A DNA stretch of 64,000 nt from Gordius sp. MW1 (taxonomy: Eukaryota > Nematomorpha > Gordioida > Gordea > Gordiidae): positions 8,826,413 through 8,890,412 of the forward strand of contig OZ038533.1 in assembly GCA_964036665.1 (NCBI GenBank), given 5' to 3'. The notes beneath the pieces were generated by a model that was not told where the DNA came from, made no database searches, and saw nothing but the letters and a program-made list of their open reading frames with translations. Below, one piece after another: positions 13,139 to 24,010 of this stretch; position 1 is the first letter of the stretch, and each line of letters begins with the position of its first letter. The position numbers and the translations under genes are program-made.

Positions 13139-14998
13139 CGATCATGATTTCAAAGCGATAGTTTTCAGATTCTGATAAATTTTTACTTGGGATCATAGAA
13201 ACCACGTCTGAAAACGACAACTTTATTCAGATGAATATGGTTCAAAGAAAAATATGTAAAAAATTTTGAGGTAAAAATATTTATTTTTTCGATTCTATGT
13301 GAAAGAGCATGAAAAAATATATAAAAGTAAGCTAATTTGAGAATCCTATTATCTTCGATTGACTTCCGAAAAGGGGTTTTAAGCTTTTAAGAACTATCAT
13401 TTTGACAAAAGACAACGTTTTATTGTTGCGATTAGTTTGTTGTATCGCAACGTGAGTGCTTAATTTGTCAAAAATGCACTATGCGATCATGATTTCAAAG
13501 TAATAGTTTTCTGATTCTGATAAATTTTTACTTTTTATCATGGAAACCACGTCTGAAAACGACAACTTTCATCGGATGAATACGGTTCAAAGAAAAATAT
13601 GTGAAAAATTTTGAGGTAATAATATTTATTTTTTTCGATTCTATGTGAAAGAGCATGAAAAAAAAAATATAAAAGTAAGCCAATTTGAAAATCCTATTAT
13701 CCTCGATTGACTTCCGAAAAGAGGTTTTAAGCTTCGAGAACTATCATTTTGACAAAAGACAACGTTTTATTGTTGCGATTAGTTTGTTGTATCGCAACGT
13801 GAGTGCTTAATTTATGAAAATGGCTCTATTCGATCATGATTTCAAAGTAATAGTTTTTAGATTCTGATAAATTTTTCCTTGGGATCATAGAAACCACGTC
13901 TGAAAACGACAACTTTCATCGGATGAATACGGTTCAAAGAAAAATATGTGAAAAATTTTGAGGTAAAAATATTTATTTTTTTCGATTCTATGTGAAAGAG
14001 CATGAAAAAATATATAAAAGTAAGCTAATTTGAGAATCCTATTATCCTCGATTGACTTCCGAAAAGAGGTTTTAAGCTTCGAGAACTATCATTTTGACAA
14101 AAGACAACGTTTTATTGTTGCGATTAGTTTGTATCGCAACGTGAGTGCTTAATTTTTGAAAATGGCTCTATGCGATCATGATTTCAAAGTAATAGTTTTC
14201 AGATTCTGATAAATTTTTACTTGGGATCATAGAAACCACGTCTGAAAACGACAACTTTATTCGGATGAATACGGTTCAAAGAAAAATATGTGAAAAATTT
14301 TGAAGTAAAAATATATATTTTTTTCGATTCTATGTGAAAGAGCATGAAAAAATATATAAAAGTAAGCCAATTTGAGAATCCTATTATCCTCGATTGACTT
14401 CCGAAAAGAGGTTTAATCTGCGAGAACTATCATTTTGACAAAAGACAACGTTTTATTGTTGCGATTAGTTTGTTGTATCGCAACGTGAGTGCTTAATTTT
14501 TGAAAATGGCTCTATGCGATCATGATTTCAAAGTAATAGTTTTCAGATTCTGATAAATTTTTACTTGGGATCATAGAAACCACGTCTGAAAACGACAACT
14601 TTCATCGGATGAATACGGTTGAAAGAAAAATATGTGAAAAATTTTGAGGAAAAAATATTTATTTTTTTCAATTCTATGTGAAAGAGCATAAAAAAATATA
14701 TAAAAGTAAGCCAGTTTGAGAATCCTATTATCCTCGATTGACTTCCGAAAAGAGGTTTTAAGCTGCGAGAACTATCATTTTGACAAAAGACAACGTTTTA
14801 TTGTTGCGATTAGTTTGTTGTATCGCAACGTGAGTGTTTAAATTTTGAAAACTGCTCTATGCGATCATGATTTCAAAGTAATAGTTTTCTGATTCTGATA
14901 AATTTTTACTTTTTATCATGGAAACCAGGTCTGAAAACGACAACTTTCATCGGATGAATACGGTTCAAAGAAAAATATGTGAAAAATTTTGAGGTAAA
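13139..14998 (-). repeat. 9-mer-spaced higher-order repeat (3,098 bp period), copy 2
   Basis: Second copy of 10041-11900. Its first monomer carries private changes, AAAGCGATAG and TTCAGATGAATATGG, that are absent from copy 1. One of these is shared with the right arm near 16.93 kb. Confidence 0.86.
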
Positions 14999-15821
14999 AA
15001 TATTTATTTTTTTCGATTCTATGTGAAAGAGCATGAAAAAATATATAAAAGTAAGCTAATTTGAGAATCCTATTATCCTCGATTGACTTCCGAAAAGGGG
15101 TTTTAAACTTCGAGAACTATCATTTTGACAAAAGACAACGTTTTATTGTTGCGAATGGTTTGTTGTATCGCAACGTGAGTGCTTAATTTGTCAAAAATGC
15201 ACTATGCGATCATGATTTCAAAGTAATAGTTTTCTGATTCTGATAAATTTTTACTTTTTATCATGGAAACCAGGTCTGAAAACGACAACTTTCATCGGAT
15301 GAATACGGTTCAAAGAAAAATATGTGAAAAATTTTGAGGTAAAAATATTTTTTTTTTAATTGTATGTGAAAGAGCATAAAAAAATATATAAAAGTAAGCC
15401 AATTTGAGAATCCTATTATCCTCGATTGACTTCCGAAAAAAGGTTTTAAGCTGCCAGAACTATCATTGACAAAAGACAACGTTTTATTGTTGCGATTAGT
15501 TTGTTGTATCGCAACGTGAGTGCTTAATTTTTGAAAACTGCTCTATGCGATCATGATTTCAAAGTAATAGTTTTTAGATTCTGATAAATTTTTCCTTGGG
15601 ATCATAGAAACCACGTCTGAAAACGACAACTTTCATCGGATGAATACGGTTCAAAGAAAAATATGTGAAAAATTTTGAGGTAAAAATATTTATTTTTTTC
15701 GATTCTATGTGAAAGAGCATGAAAAAATATATAAAAGTAAGCCAATTTGAGAATCCTATTATTCTCGATTGACTTCCGAAAAGAGGTTTTAAGCTGCGAG
15801 AACTATCATTTTGACAAAAGA

Positions 15822-15870
15822 CAACGTTTTATTATTATTCATTTGATGAAAGGTTTTCAGACGTGGTTTC
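15822..15870. other. Orientation switch (inversion junction) between the two arms
   Basis: Minus-oriented sequence runs normally through ACAACGTTTTATT, ending at 15833. The next bases should be GTTGCGATTAG but are ATT followed by ATTCATTTGATGAAAGG, which is plus-oriented monomer sequence. The ATT at 15834-15836 gives a short ATTATTATT run at the join. In representative monomer coordinates (1-345, starting at CACGTTGCG) the left arm stops at about position 31 and the right arm starts at about position 219. So the join is not a perfect palindrome: about 155 bp of right-arm sequence lies before the phase matches the left arm. The first right-arm monomer is unusually diverged: CC to TT in the dyad, loss of TTGTC before GTTTTCAG, and TATCAAAATATAAAAAC. 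Confidence 0.93.
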
Positions 15871-16689
15871 TATGATCCCAAGTAAAAATTTATCAAAATA
15901 TAAAAACTATTACTTTGAAATCATGATCGCATAGAGCAGTTTTCAAAAATTAAGCACTCACGTTGCGATACAACAAACTAATCGCAACAATAAAACGTTG
16001 TCTTTTGTCAAAATAATAGTTCTCGCAGCTTAAAACCTCTTTTCGGAAGTCAATCGAGGATAATAGGATTCTCAAATTGGCTTACTTTTATATATTTTTT
16101 CATGCTCTTTCACATAGAATCGAAAAAAATAAATATTTTTACCTCAAAATTTTTCACATATTTTTTTTGAACCGTATTCATCCGATGAAAGTTGTCGTTT
16201 TCAGACGTGGTTTCTATGATCCCAAGTAAAAATTTATCAGAATCTAAAAACTATTACTTTGAAATCATGATCGCATAGGTTTTCAAAAATTAAGCACTCA
16301 CGTTGCGATACAACAAACTAATCGCAACAATAAAACGTTGTCTTTTGTCAAAATAATAGTTCTCGCAGCTTAAAACCTCTTTTCGGAAGTCAATCGAGGA
16401 TAATAGGATTCTCAAATTGGCTTACTTTTATATATTTTTTTATGCTCTTTCACATAGAATCGAAAAAAATAAATATTTTTACCTCAAAATTTTTCACATA
16501 TTTTTTTTGAACCGTATTCATCCGATGAAAGTTGTCGTTTTCAGACGTGGTTTCTATGATCCCAAGTAAAAATTTATCAGAATCTAAAAACTATTACTTT
16601 GAAATCATGATCGCATAGAGCAGTTTTCAAAAATTAAGCAATCACGTTGCGATACAACAAACTAATCGCAACAATAAAACGTTGTCTTT

Positions 16690-18800
16690 TGTCAAAATGA
16701 TAGTTCTCGCAGCTTAAAACCTCTTTTCGGAAGTCAATCGAGGATAATAGGATTCTCAAATTGGCTTACTTTTATATATTTTTTCATGCTCTTTCACATA
16801 CAATCGAAAAAAATAAATATTTTTACCTCAAAATTTTTCACATATTTTTGAACCGTATTCATCCGAATATAGTTGTCGTTTTCAGACGTGGTTTCTATGA
16901 TCCCAAGTAAAAATTTATCAGAATCTGAAAACTATCGCTTTGAAATCATGATCGCATAGAGCCATTTTCAAAAATTAAGCACTCACGTTGCGATACAACA
17001 AACTAATCGCAACAATAAAACGTTGTCTTTTGTCAAAATGATAGTTCTCGAAGCTTAAACCTCTTTTCGGAAGTCAATCGAGGATAATAGGATTTTCAAA
17101 TTGGCTTACTTTTATATTTTTTTTTTCATGCTCTTTCACATAGAATCGAAAAAAATAAATATTTTTACCTCAAAATTTTTCACATATTTTTCATTGAACC
17201 GTATTCATCCGATGAAAGTTGTCGTTTTCAGACGTGGTGTCTATGATCCCAAGTAAAAATTTATCAGAATCTGAAAACTATTACTTTGAAATCATGATCG
17301 CATAGAGCCATTTTCAAAAATTAAGCACTCACGTTGCGATACAACAAACTAATCGCAACAATAAAACGTTGTCTTTTGTCAAAATGATAGTTCTCGCAGC
17401 TTAAAACCTCTTTTCAGAAGTCCATCAAGGATAATAGGATTCTCAAATTGGCTTACTTTTATATATTTTTTCATGCTCTTTCACATAGAATCGAAAAAAA
17501 TAAATATTTTTGCCTCAAAATTTTTCACATTTTCTTTGAACCGTATTCATCCGATGAAAGTTGTCGTTTTCAGACGTGGTTTCTATGATCCCACGTAAAA
17601 ATTTATCAGAATCTAAAAACTATTACTTTGAAATCATGATCGCATAGACCAGTTTTCGAAAATTAAGCACTCACGTTGCGATACAACAAACTAATCGCAA
17701 CAATAAAACGTTGTCTTTTGTCGATAGTTCTCGCAGCTTAAAACCTCTTTTCGGAAGTCAATCGAGGATAATAGGATTCTCAAATTGGCTTACTTTTATA
17801 TATTTTTTCATGCTCTTTCACATAGAATCGAAAAAAATAAATATTTTTACCTCAAAATTTTTCATATATTTTTCTTTGAACCGTATTCATCCGATGAAAG
17901 TTGTCGTTTTCAGACGTGGTTTCTATGATCCCATGTAAAAATTTATCAGAATCTAAAAACTATTACTTTGAAATCATGATCGCATAGAGCAGTTTTAAAA
18001 AATTAAGCACTCACGTTGCGATACAACAAACTAATCGCAACAATAAATCGTTGTCTTTTGTCAAAATGATAGTTCTCGCAGCTTAAAACCTCTTTTCGGA
18101 AGTCAATCGAGGATAATAGGATTCTCATATTGGCTTACTTTTATATATTTTTTCATGCTCTTTCACATAGAATCGAAAAAAATAAATATTTTTACCTCAA
18201 AATTTTTCATATATTTTTCTTTGAACCGTATTCATCCGATGAAAGTTGTCGTTTTCAGACGTGGTTTCTATGATCCCATGTAAAAATTTATCAGAATCTA
18301 AAAACTATTACTTTGAAATCATGATCGCATAGAGCAGTTTTAAAAAATTAAGCACTCACGTTGCGATACAACAAACTAATCGCAACAATAAATCGTTGTC
18401 TTTTGTCAAAATGATAGTTCTAGCAGCTTAAAACCTCTTTTCGGAAGTCAATCGAGGATAATAGGATTCTCATATTGGCTTACTTTTATATATTTTTTCA
18501 TGCTCTTTCACATAGAATCGAAAAAATAAAATATTTTTACCTCAAAATTTTTCACATATTTTTCTTTGAACCGTATTCATCCGATGAAAGTTGTCGTTTT
18601 CAGACGTGGTTTCTATGATCCTAAGTAAAAATTTATCAGAATCTGTAAACTATTACTTTGAAATCATGATCGCATAGAGCCATTTTCAAAAATTAAGCAC
18701 TCACGTTGCGATACAACAAACTAATCGCAACAATAAAACGTTGTCTTTTGTCAAAATGATAGTTCTCGCAGCTTAAAACCTCTTTTCAGAAGTCAATCGA
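16690..18800 (+). repeat. 10-mer-spaced higher-order repeat (3,439 bp period), copy 1
   Basis: Landmarks 16984, 17330, 17672, 18012, 18357 and 18702 pair with 20423, 20769, 21111, 21451, 21796 and 22141, each exactly 3,439 bp apart. Diagnostic variants in order are CATACAATCG with CCGAATATAGTTG, TTCTCGAAGC with GGATTTTCAAATTGG, GTGGTGTCTATG, CCATCAAGG, CACGTAAAAA, TTTTGTCGATAG (5 bp lost), and CCCATGTAAAA twice. Confidence 0.9.
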
Positions 18801-18810
18801 GGATAATAGG
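18012..18810 (+). repeat. 4-mer-spaced repeat (1,380 bp period), copy 1
   Basis: Landmarks 18012, 18357 and 18702 recur at 19392, 19737 and 20082, and again at 21451, 21796 and 22141. The shared signature is two monomers with CCCATGTAAAA plus AGTTTTAAAAAATTAAG plus AATAAATCG, the second followed by TTCTAGCAGC, then a monomer with ATCCTAAG and ATCTGTAAAC. It is nested in the 3,439-bp duplication. Confidence 0.85.
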
Positions 18811-19391
18811 ATTCTCATATTGGCTTACTTTTATATATTTTTTCATGCTCTTTCACATAGAATCGAAAAAATAAAATATTTTTACCTCAAAATTTTTCAC
18901 ATATTTTTCTTTGAACCGTATTCATCCGATGAAAGTTGTCGTTTTCAGACGTGGTTTCTATGATCCTAAGTAAAAATTTATCAGAATCTGTAAACTATTA
19001 CTTTGAAATCATGATCGCATAGAGCCATTTTCAAAAATTAAGCACTCACGTTGCGATACAACAAACTAATCGCAACAATAAAACGTTGTCTTTTGTCAAA
19101 ATGATAGTTCTCGCAGCTTAAAACCTCTTTTCAGAAGTCAATCGAGGATAATAGGATTCTCAAATTGGCTTACTTTTATATATTTTTTCATGCTCTTTCA
19201 CATAGAATTGAAAAAAATAAATATTCTTACCTCAAAATTTTTCACATATTTTTCTTTGAACCGTATTCATCCGATGAAAGTTGTCGTTTTCAGACGTGGT
19301 TTCTATGATCCCATGTAAAAATTTATCAGAATCTAAAAACTATTACTTTGAAATCATGATCGCATAGAGCAGTTTTAAAAAATTAAGCACT

Positions 19392-20190
19392 CACGTTGCG
19401 ATACAACAAACTAATCGCAACAATAAATCGTTGTCTTTTGTCAAAATGATAGTTCTCGCAGCTTAAAACCTCTTTTCGGAAGTCAATCGAGGATAATAGG
19501 ATTCTCATATTGGCTTACTTTTATATATTTTTTCATGCTCTTTCACATAGAATCGAAAAAAATAAATATTTTTACCTCAAAATTTTTCATATATTTTTCT
19601 TTGAACCGTATTCATCCGATGAAAGTTGTCGTTTTCAGACGTGGTTTCTATGATCCCATGTAAAAATTTATCAGAATCTAAAAACTATTACTTTGAAATC
19701 ATGATCGCATAGAGCAGTTTTAAAAAATTAAGCACTCACGTTGCGATACAACAAACTAATCGCAACAATAAATCGTTGTCTTTTGTCAAAATGATAGTTC
19801 TAGCAGCTTAAAACCTCTTTTCGGAAGTCAATCGAGGATAATAGGATTCTCATATTGGCTTACTTTTATATATTTTTTCATGCTCTTTCACATAGAATCG
19901 AAAAAATAAAATATTTTTACCTCAAAATTTTTCACATATTTTTCTTTGAACCGTATTCATCCGATGAAAGTTGTCGTTTTCAGACGTGGTTTCTATGATC
20001 CTAAGTAAAAATTTATCAGAATCTGTAAACTATTACTTTGAAATCATGATCGCATAGAGCCATTTTCAAAAATTAAGCACTCACGTTGCGATACAACAAA
20101 CTAATCGCAACAATAAAACGTTGTCTTTTGTCAAAATGATAGTTCTCGCAGCTTAAAACCTCTTTTCGGAAGTCAATCGAGGATAATAGG
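19392..20190 (+). repeat. 4-mer-spaced repeat (1,380 bp period), copy 2
   Basis: Second local copy of the signature at 18012-18810. The intervening monomer with landmark 19047 is nearly a duplicate of the one at 18702 (both ATCCTAAG and ATCTGTAAAC), which shows single-monomer duplication as well. Confidence 0.83.
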
Positions 20191-22239
20191 ATTCTCAAAT
20201 TGGCTTACTTTTATATATTTTTTCATGCTCTTTCACATACAATCGAAAAAAATAAATATTTTTACCTCAAAATTTTTCACATATTTTTGAACCGTATTCA
20301 TCCGAATATAGTTGTCGTTTTCAGACGTGGTTTCTATGATCCCAAGTAAAAATTTATCAGAATCTGAAAACTATCGCTTTGAAATCATGATCGCATAGAG
20401 CCATTTTCAAAAATTAAGCACTCACGTTGCGATACAACAAACTAATCGCAACAATAAAACGTTGTCTTTTGTCAAAATGATAGTTCTCGAAGCTTAAACC
20501 TCTTTTCGGAAGTCAATCGAGGATAATAGGATTTTCAAATTGGCTTACTTTTATATTTTTTTTTTCATGCTCTTTCACATAGAATCGAAAAAAATAAATA
20601 TTTTTACCTCAAAATTTTTCACATATTTTTCATTGAACCGTATTCATCCGATGAAAGTTGTCGTTTTCAGACGTGGTGTCTATGATCCCAAGTAAAAATT
20701 TATCAGAATCTGAAAACTATTACTTTGAAATCATGATCGCATAGAGCCATTTTCAAAAATTAAGCACTCACGTTGCGATACAACAAACTAATCGCAACAA
20801 TAAAACGTTGTCTTTTGTCAAAATGATAGTTCTCGCAGCTTAAAACCTCTTTTCAGAAGTCCATCAAGGATAATAGGATTCTCAAATTGGCTTACTTTTA
20901 TATATTTTTTCATGCTCTTTCACATAGAATCGAAAAAAATAAATATTTTTGCCTCAAAATTTTTCACATTTTCTTTGAACCGTATTCATCCGATGAAAGT
21001 TGTCGTTTTCAGACGTGGTTTCTATGATCCCACGTAAAAATTTATCAGAATCTAAAAACTATTACTTTGAAATCATGATCGCATAGACCAGTTTTCGAAA
21101 ATTAAGCACTCACGTTGCGATACAACAAACTAATCGCAACAATAAAACGTTGTCTTTTGTCGATAGTTCTCGCAGCTTAAAACCTCTTTTCGGAAGTCAA
21201 TCGAGGATAATAGGATTCTCAAATTGGCTTACTTTTATATATTTTTTCATGCTCTTTCACATAGAATCGAAAAAAATAAATATTTTTACCTCAAAATTTT
21301 TCATATATTTTTCTTTGAACCGTATTCATCCGATGAAAGTTGTCGTTTTCAGACGTGGTTTCTATGATCCCATGTAAAAATTTATCAGAATCTAAAAACT
21401 ATTACTTTGAAATCATGATCGCATAGAGCAGTTTTAAAAAATTAAGCACTCACGTTGCGATACAACAAACTAATCGCAACAATAAATCGTTGTCTTTTGT
21501 CAAAATGATAGTTCTCGCAGCTTAAAACCTCTTTTCGGAAGTCAATCGAGGATAATAGGATTCTCATATTGGCTTACTTTTATATATTTTTTCATGCTCT
21601 TTCACATAGAATCGAAAAAAATAAATATTTTTACCTCAAAATTTTTCATATATTTTTCTTTGAACCGTATTCATCCGATGAAAGTTGTCGTTTTCAGACG
21701 TGGTTTCTATGATCCCATGTAAAAATTTATCAGAATCTAAAAACTATTACTTTGAAATCATGATCGCATAGAGCAGTTTTAAAAAATTAAGCACTCACGT
21801 TGCGATACAACAAACTAATCGCAACAATAAATCGTTGTCTTTTGTCAAAATGATAGTTCTAGCAGCTTAAAACCTCTTTTCGGAAGTCAATCGAGGATAA
21901 TAGGATTCTCATATTGGCTTACTTTTATATATTTTTTCATGCTCTTTCACATAGAATCGAAAAAATAAAATATTTTTACCTCAAAATTTTTCACATATTT
22001 TTCTTTGAACCGTATTCATCCGATGAAAGTTGTCGTTTTCAGACGTGGTTTCTATGATCCTAAGTAAAAATTTATCAGAATCTGTAAACTATTACTTTGA
22101 AATCATGATCGCATAGAGCCATTTTCAAAAATTAAGCACTCACGTTGCGATACAACAAACTAATCGCAACAATAAAACGTTGTCTTTTGTCAAAATGATA
22201 GTTCTCGCAGCTTAAAACCTCTTTTCAGAAGTCAATCGA
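20129..22239 (+). repeat. 10-mer-spaced higher-order repeat (3,439 bp period), copy 2
   Basis: Second copy of 16690-18800, near-identical by eye. It ends near 22,240, where the sequence continues as TTCTCAAATTGG instead of the TTCTCATATTGG found at the matching place in copy 1. Confidence 0.9.
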
Positions 22240-24010
22240 GGATAATAGGATTCTCAAATTGGCTTACTTTTATATATTTTTTCATGCTCTTTCACATAGA
22301 ATTGAAAAAAATAAATATTCTTACCTCAAAATTTTTCACATATTTTTCTTTGAACCGTATTCATCCGATGAAAGTTGTCGTTTTCAGACGTGGTTTCTAT
22401 GATCCCAAGTAAAAATTTATCAGAATCTAAAATCTATTACTTTGAAATCATGATCGCATAGAGCAGTTTTCAAAAATTAAGCACTCACGTTGCGATACAA
22501 CAAACTAATCGCAACAATAAATCGTTGTCTTTTGTCAAAATGATAGTTCTCGCAGCTTAAAACCACTTTTCGGATGTCAATCGAGGATAATAGGATTCTC
22601 ATATTGGCTTACTTTTATATATTTTTTCATGCTCTTTCACATAGAATTTAAAAAATAAAATATTTTTACCTCAAAATTTTTCACATATTTTTCTTTGAAC
22701 CGTATTCATCCGATGAAAGTTGTCGTTTTCAGACGTGGTTTCTATGATCCCAAGTAAAAATTTATCAGAATCTGAAAACTATCGCTTTTAAATCATGATC
22801 GCATAGAGCCATTTTCAAAAATTAAGCACTCACGTTGCGATACAACAAACTAATCGCAACAATAAAACATTGTCTTTTGTCAAAATGATAGTTCTCGAAG
22901 CTTAAAACCTCTTTTCGGAAGTCAATCGAGGATAATAGGATTTTCAAATTGTCTTACTTTTATATTTTTTTTTCATGCTCTTTGACATATAATCGAAAAA
23001 TAAATATTTTTACCTCAAAATTTTTCACATATTTTTCTTTGAACCGTATTCATCCGATGAAAGTTGTCGTTTTCAGACGTGGTTTGTATGATCATAAGTA
23101 AAAATTTATCAGAATCTGTAAACTATTACTTTGAAATCATGATCGCATAGAGCCATTTTCAAAAATTAAGCACTCACGTTGCGATACAACAAACTAATCG
23201 CAACAATAAAACGTTGTCTTTTGTCAAAATGATAGTTCTCGCAGCTTAAAACCTCTTTTCAGAAGTCAATCGAGGATAATAGGATTCTCAAATTGGCTTA
23301 CTTTTATATATTTTTTCATGCTCTTTCACATAGAATCGAAAAAAATAAATATTTTTACCTCAAAATTTTTCACATTTTCTTTGAACCGTATTCATCCGAT
23401 GAAAGTTGTCGTTTTCAGACGTGGTTTCTATGATCCCATGTAAAAATTTATCAGAATCTAAAAACTATTACTTTGAAATCATGATCGCATAGAGCAGTTT
23501 TCGAAAATTAAGCACTCACGTTGCGATACAACAAACTAATCGCAACAATAAAACGTTGTCTTTTGTCAAAATGATAGTTCTCGCAGCTTAAAACCTCTTT
23601 TCGGAAGTCAATCGAGGATAATAGGATTCTCAAATTGGCTTACTTTTATATATTTTTTCATGCTCTTTCACATAGAATCGAAAAAATAAAATATTTTTAC
23701 CTCAAAATTTTTCACATATTTTTCTTTGAACCGTATTCATCCGATGAAAGTTGTCGTTTTCAGACGTGGTTTCTATGATCCCAAGTAAAAATTTATCAGA
23801 ATCTAAAAACTATTACTTTGAAATCATGATCGCATAGAGCAGTTTTCAAAAATTAAGCACTCACGTTGCGATACAACAAACTAATCGCAACAATAAAACG
23901 TTGTCTTTTGTCAAAATGATAGTTCTCGCTGCTTAAAACCTCTTTTCGGAAGTCAATCGAGGATAATAGGATTCTCAAATTGGCTTACTTTTATATATTT
24001 TTTCATGCTC
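21945..24010 (+). repeat. 6-mer higher-order repeat (2,066 bp), copy 1
   Basis: Landmarks 22141, 22486, 22831, 23175, 23517 and 23862 recur at 24207, 24552, 24897, 25241, 25583 and 25928, all exactly 2,066 bp apart. Diagnostic variants are ATCCTAAG, ATTGAAAAAAATAAATATTC, CCACTTTTCGGATGTC, ATTGTCTTAC with TTGACATATAATC, GTTTGTATGATCATAAG, and CACATTTTCTTTG with TTTTCGAAAATT. Confidence 0.93.

Larger units (their letters stand above)
1..15833 (-). repeat. Satellite array, left arm, about 46 monomers of ~344 bp
   Basis: Continuous head-to-tail tandem repeat. The landmark CGATCATGAT (or a one-base variant) recurs at 61, 407, 753, 1097, 1440, 1782, 2127 and so on to 15548, 46 times, with spacings of 341-347 bp and a mean near 344.2. 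The monomer orientation is the reverse complement of the right arm. There is no unique sequence between monomers and no gene. Differences between monomers are point changes and small indels, for example GGATGAAACGG against GGATGAATACGG, ATTAGTTTGTATCGC (3 bp shorter) near 7930, 11030 and 14125, and ATTTGTCAAAAATGCAC near 10370, 13463 and 15186. The left end is open, so the array extends beyond the window. The strand label follows the representative monomer given for the right arm and is otherwise arbitrary. Confidence 0.97.

Noticed and set aside
15837-15990. Perfect palindrome or telomere-like hairpin end at the junction
   Set aside because: The arms start at different monomer phases, so about 155 bp would be unpaired, and no telomeric repeat is present.
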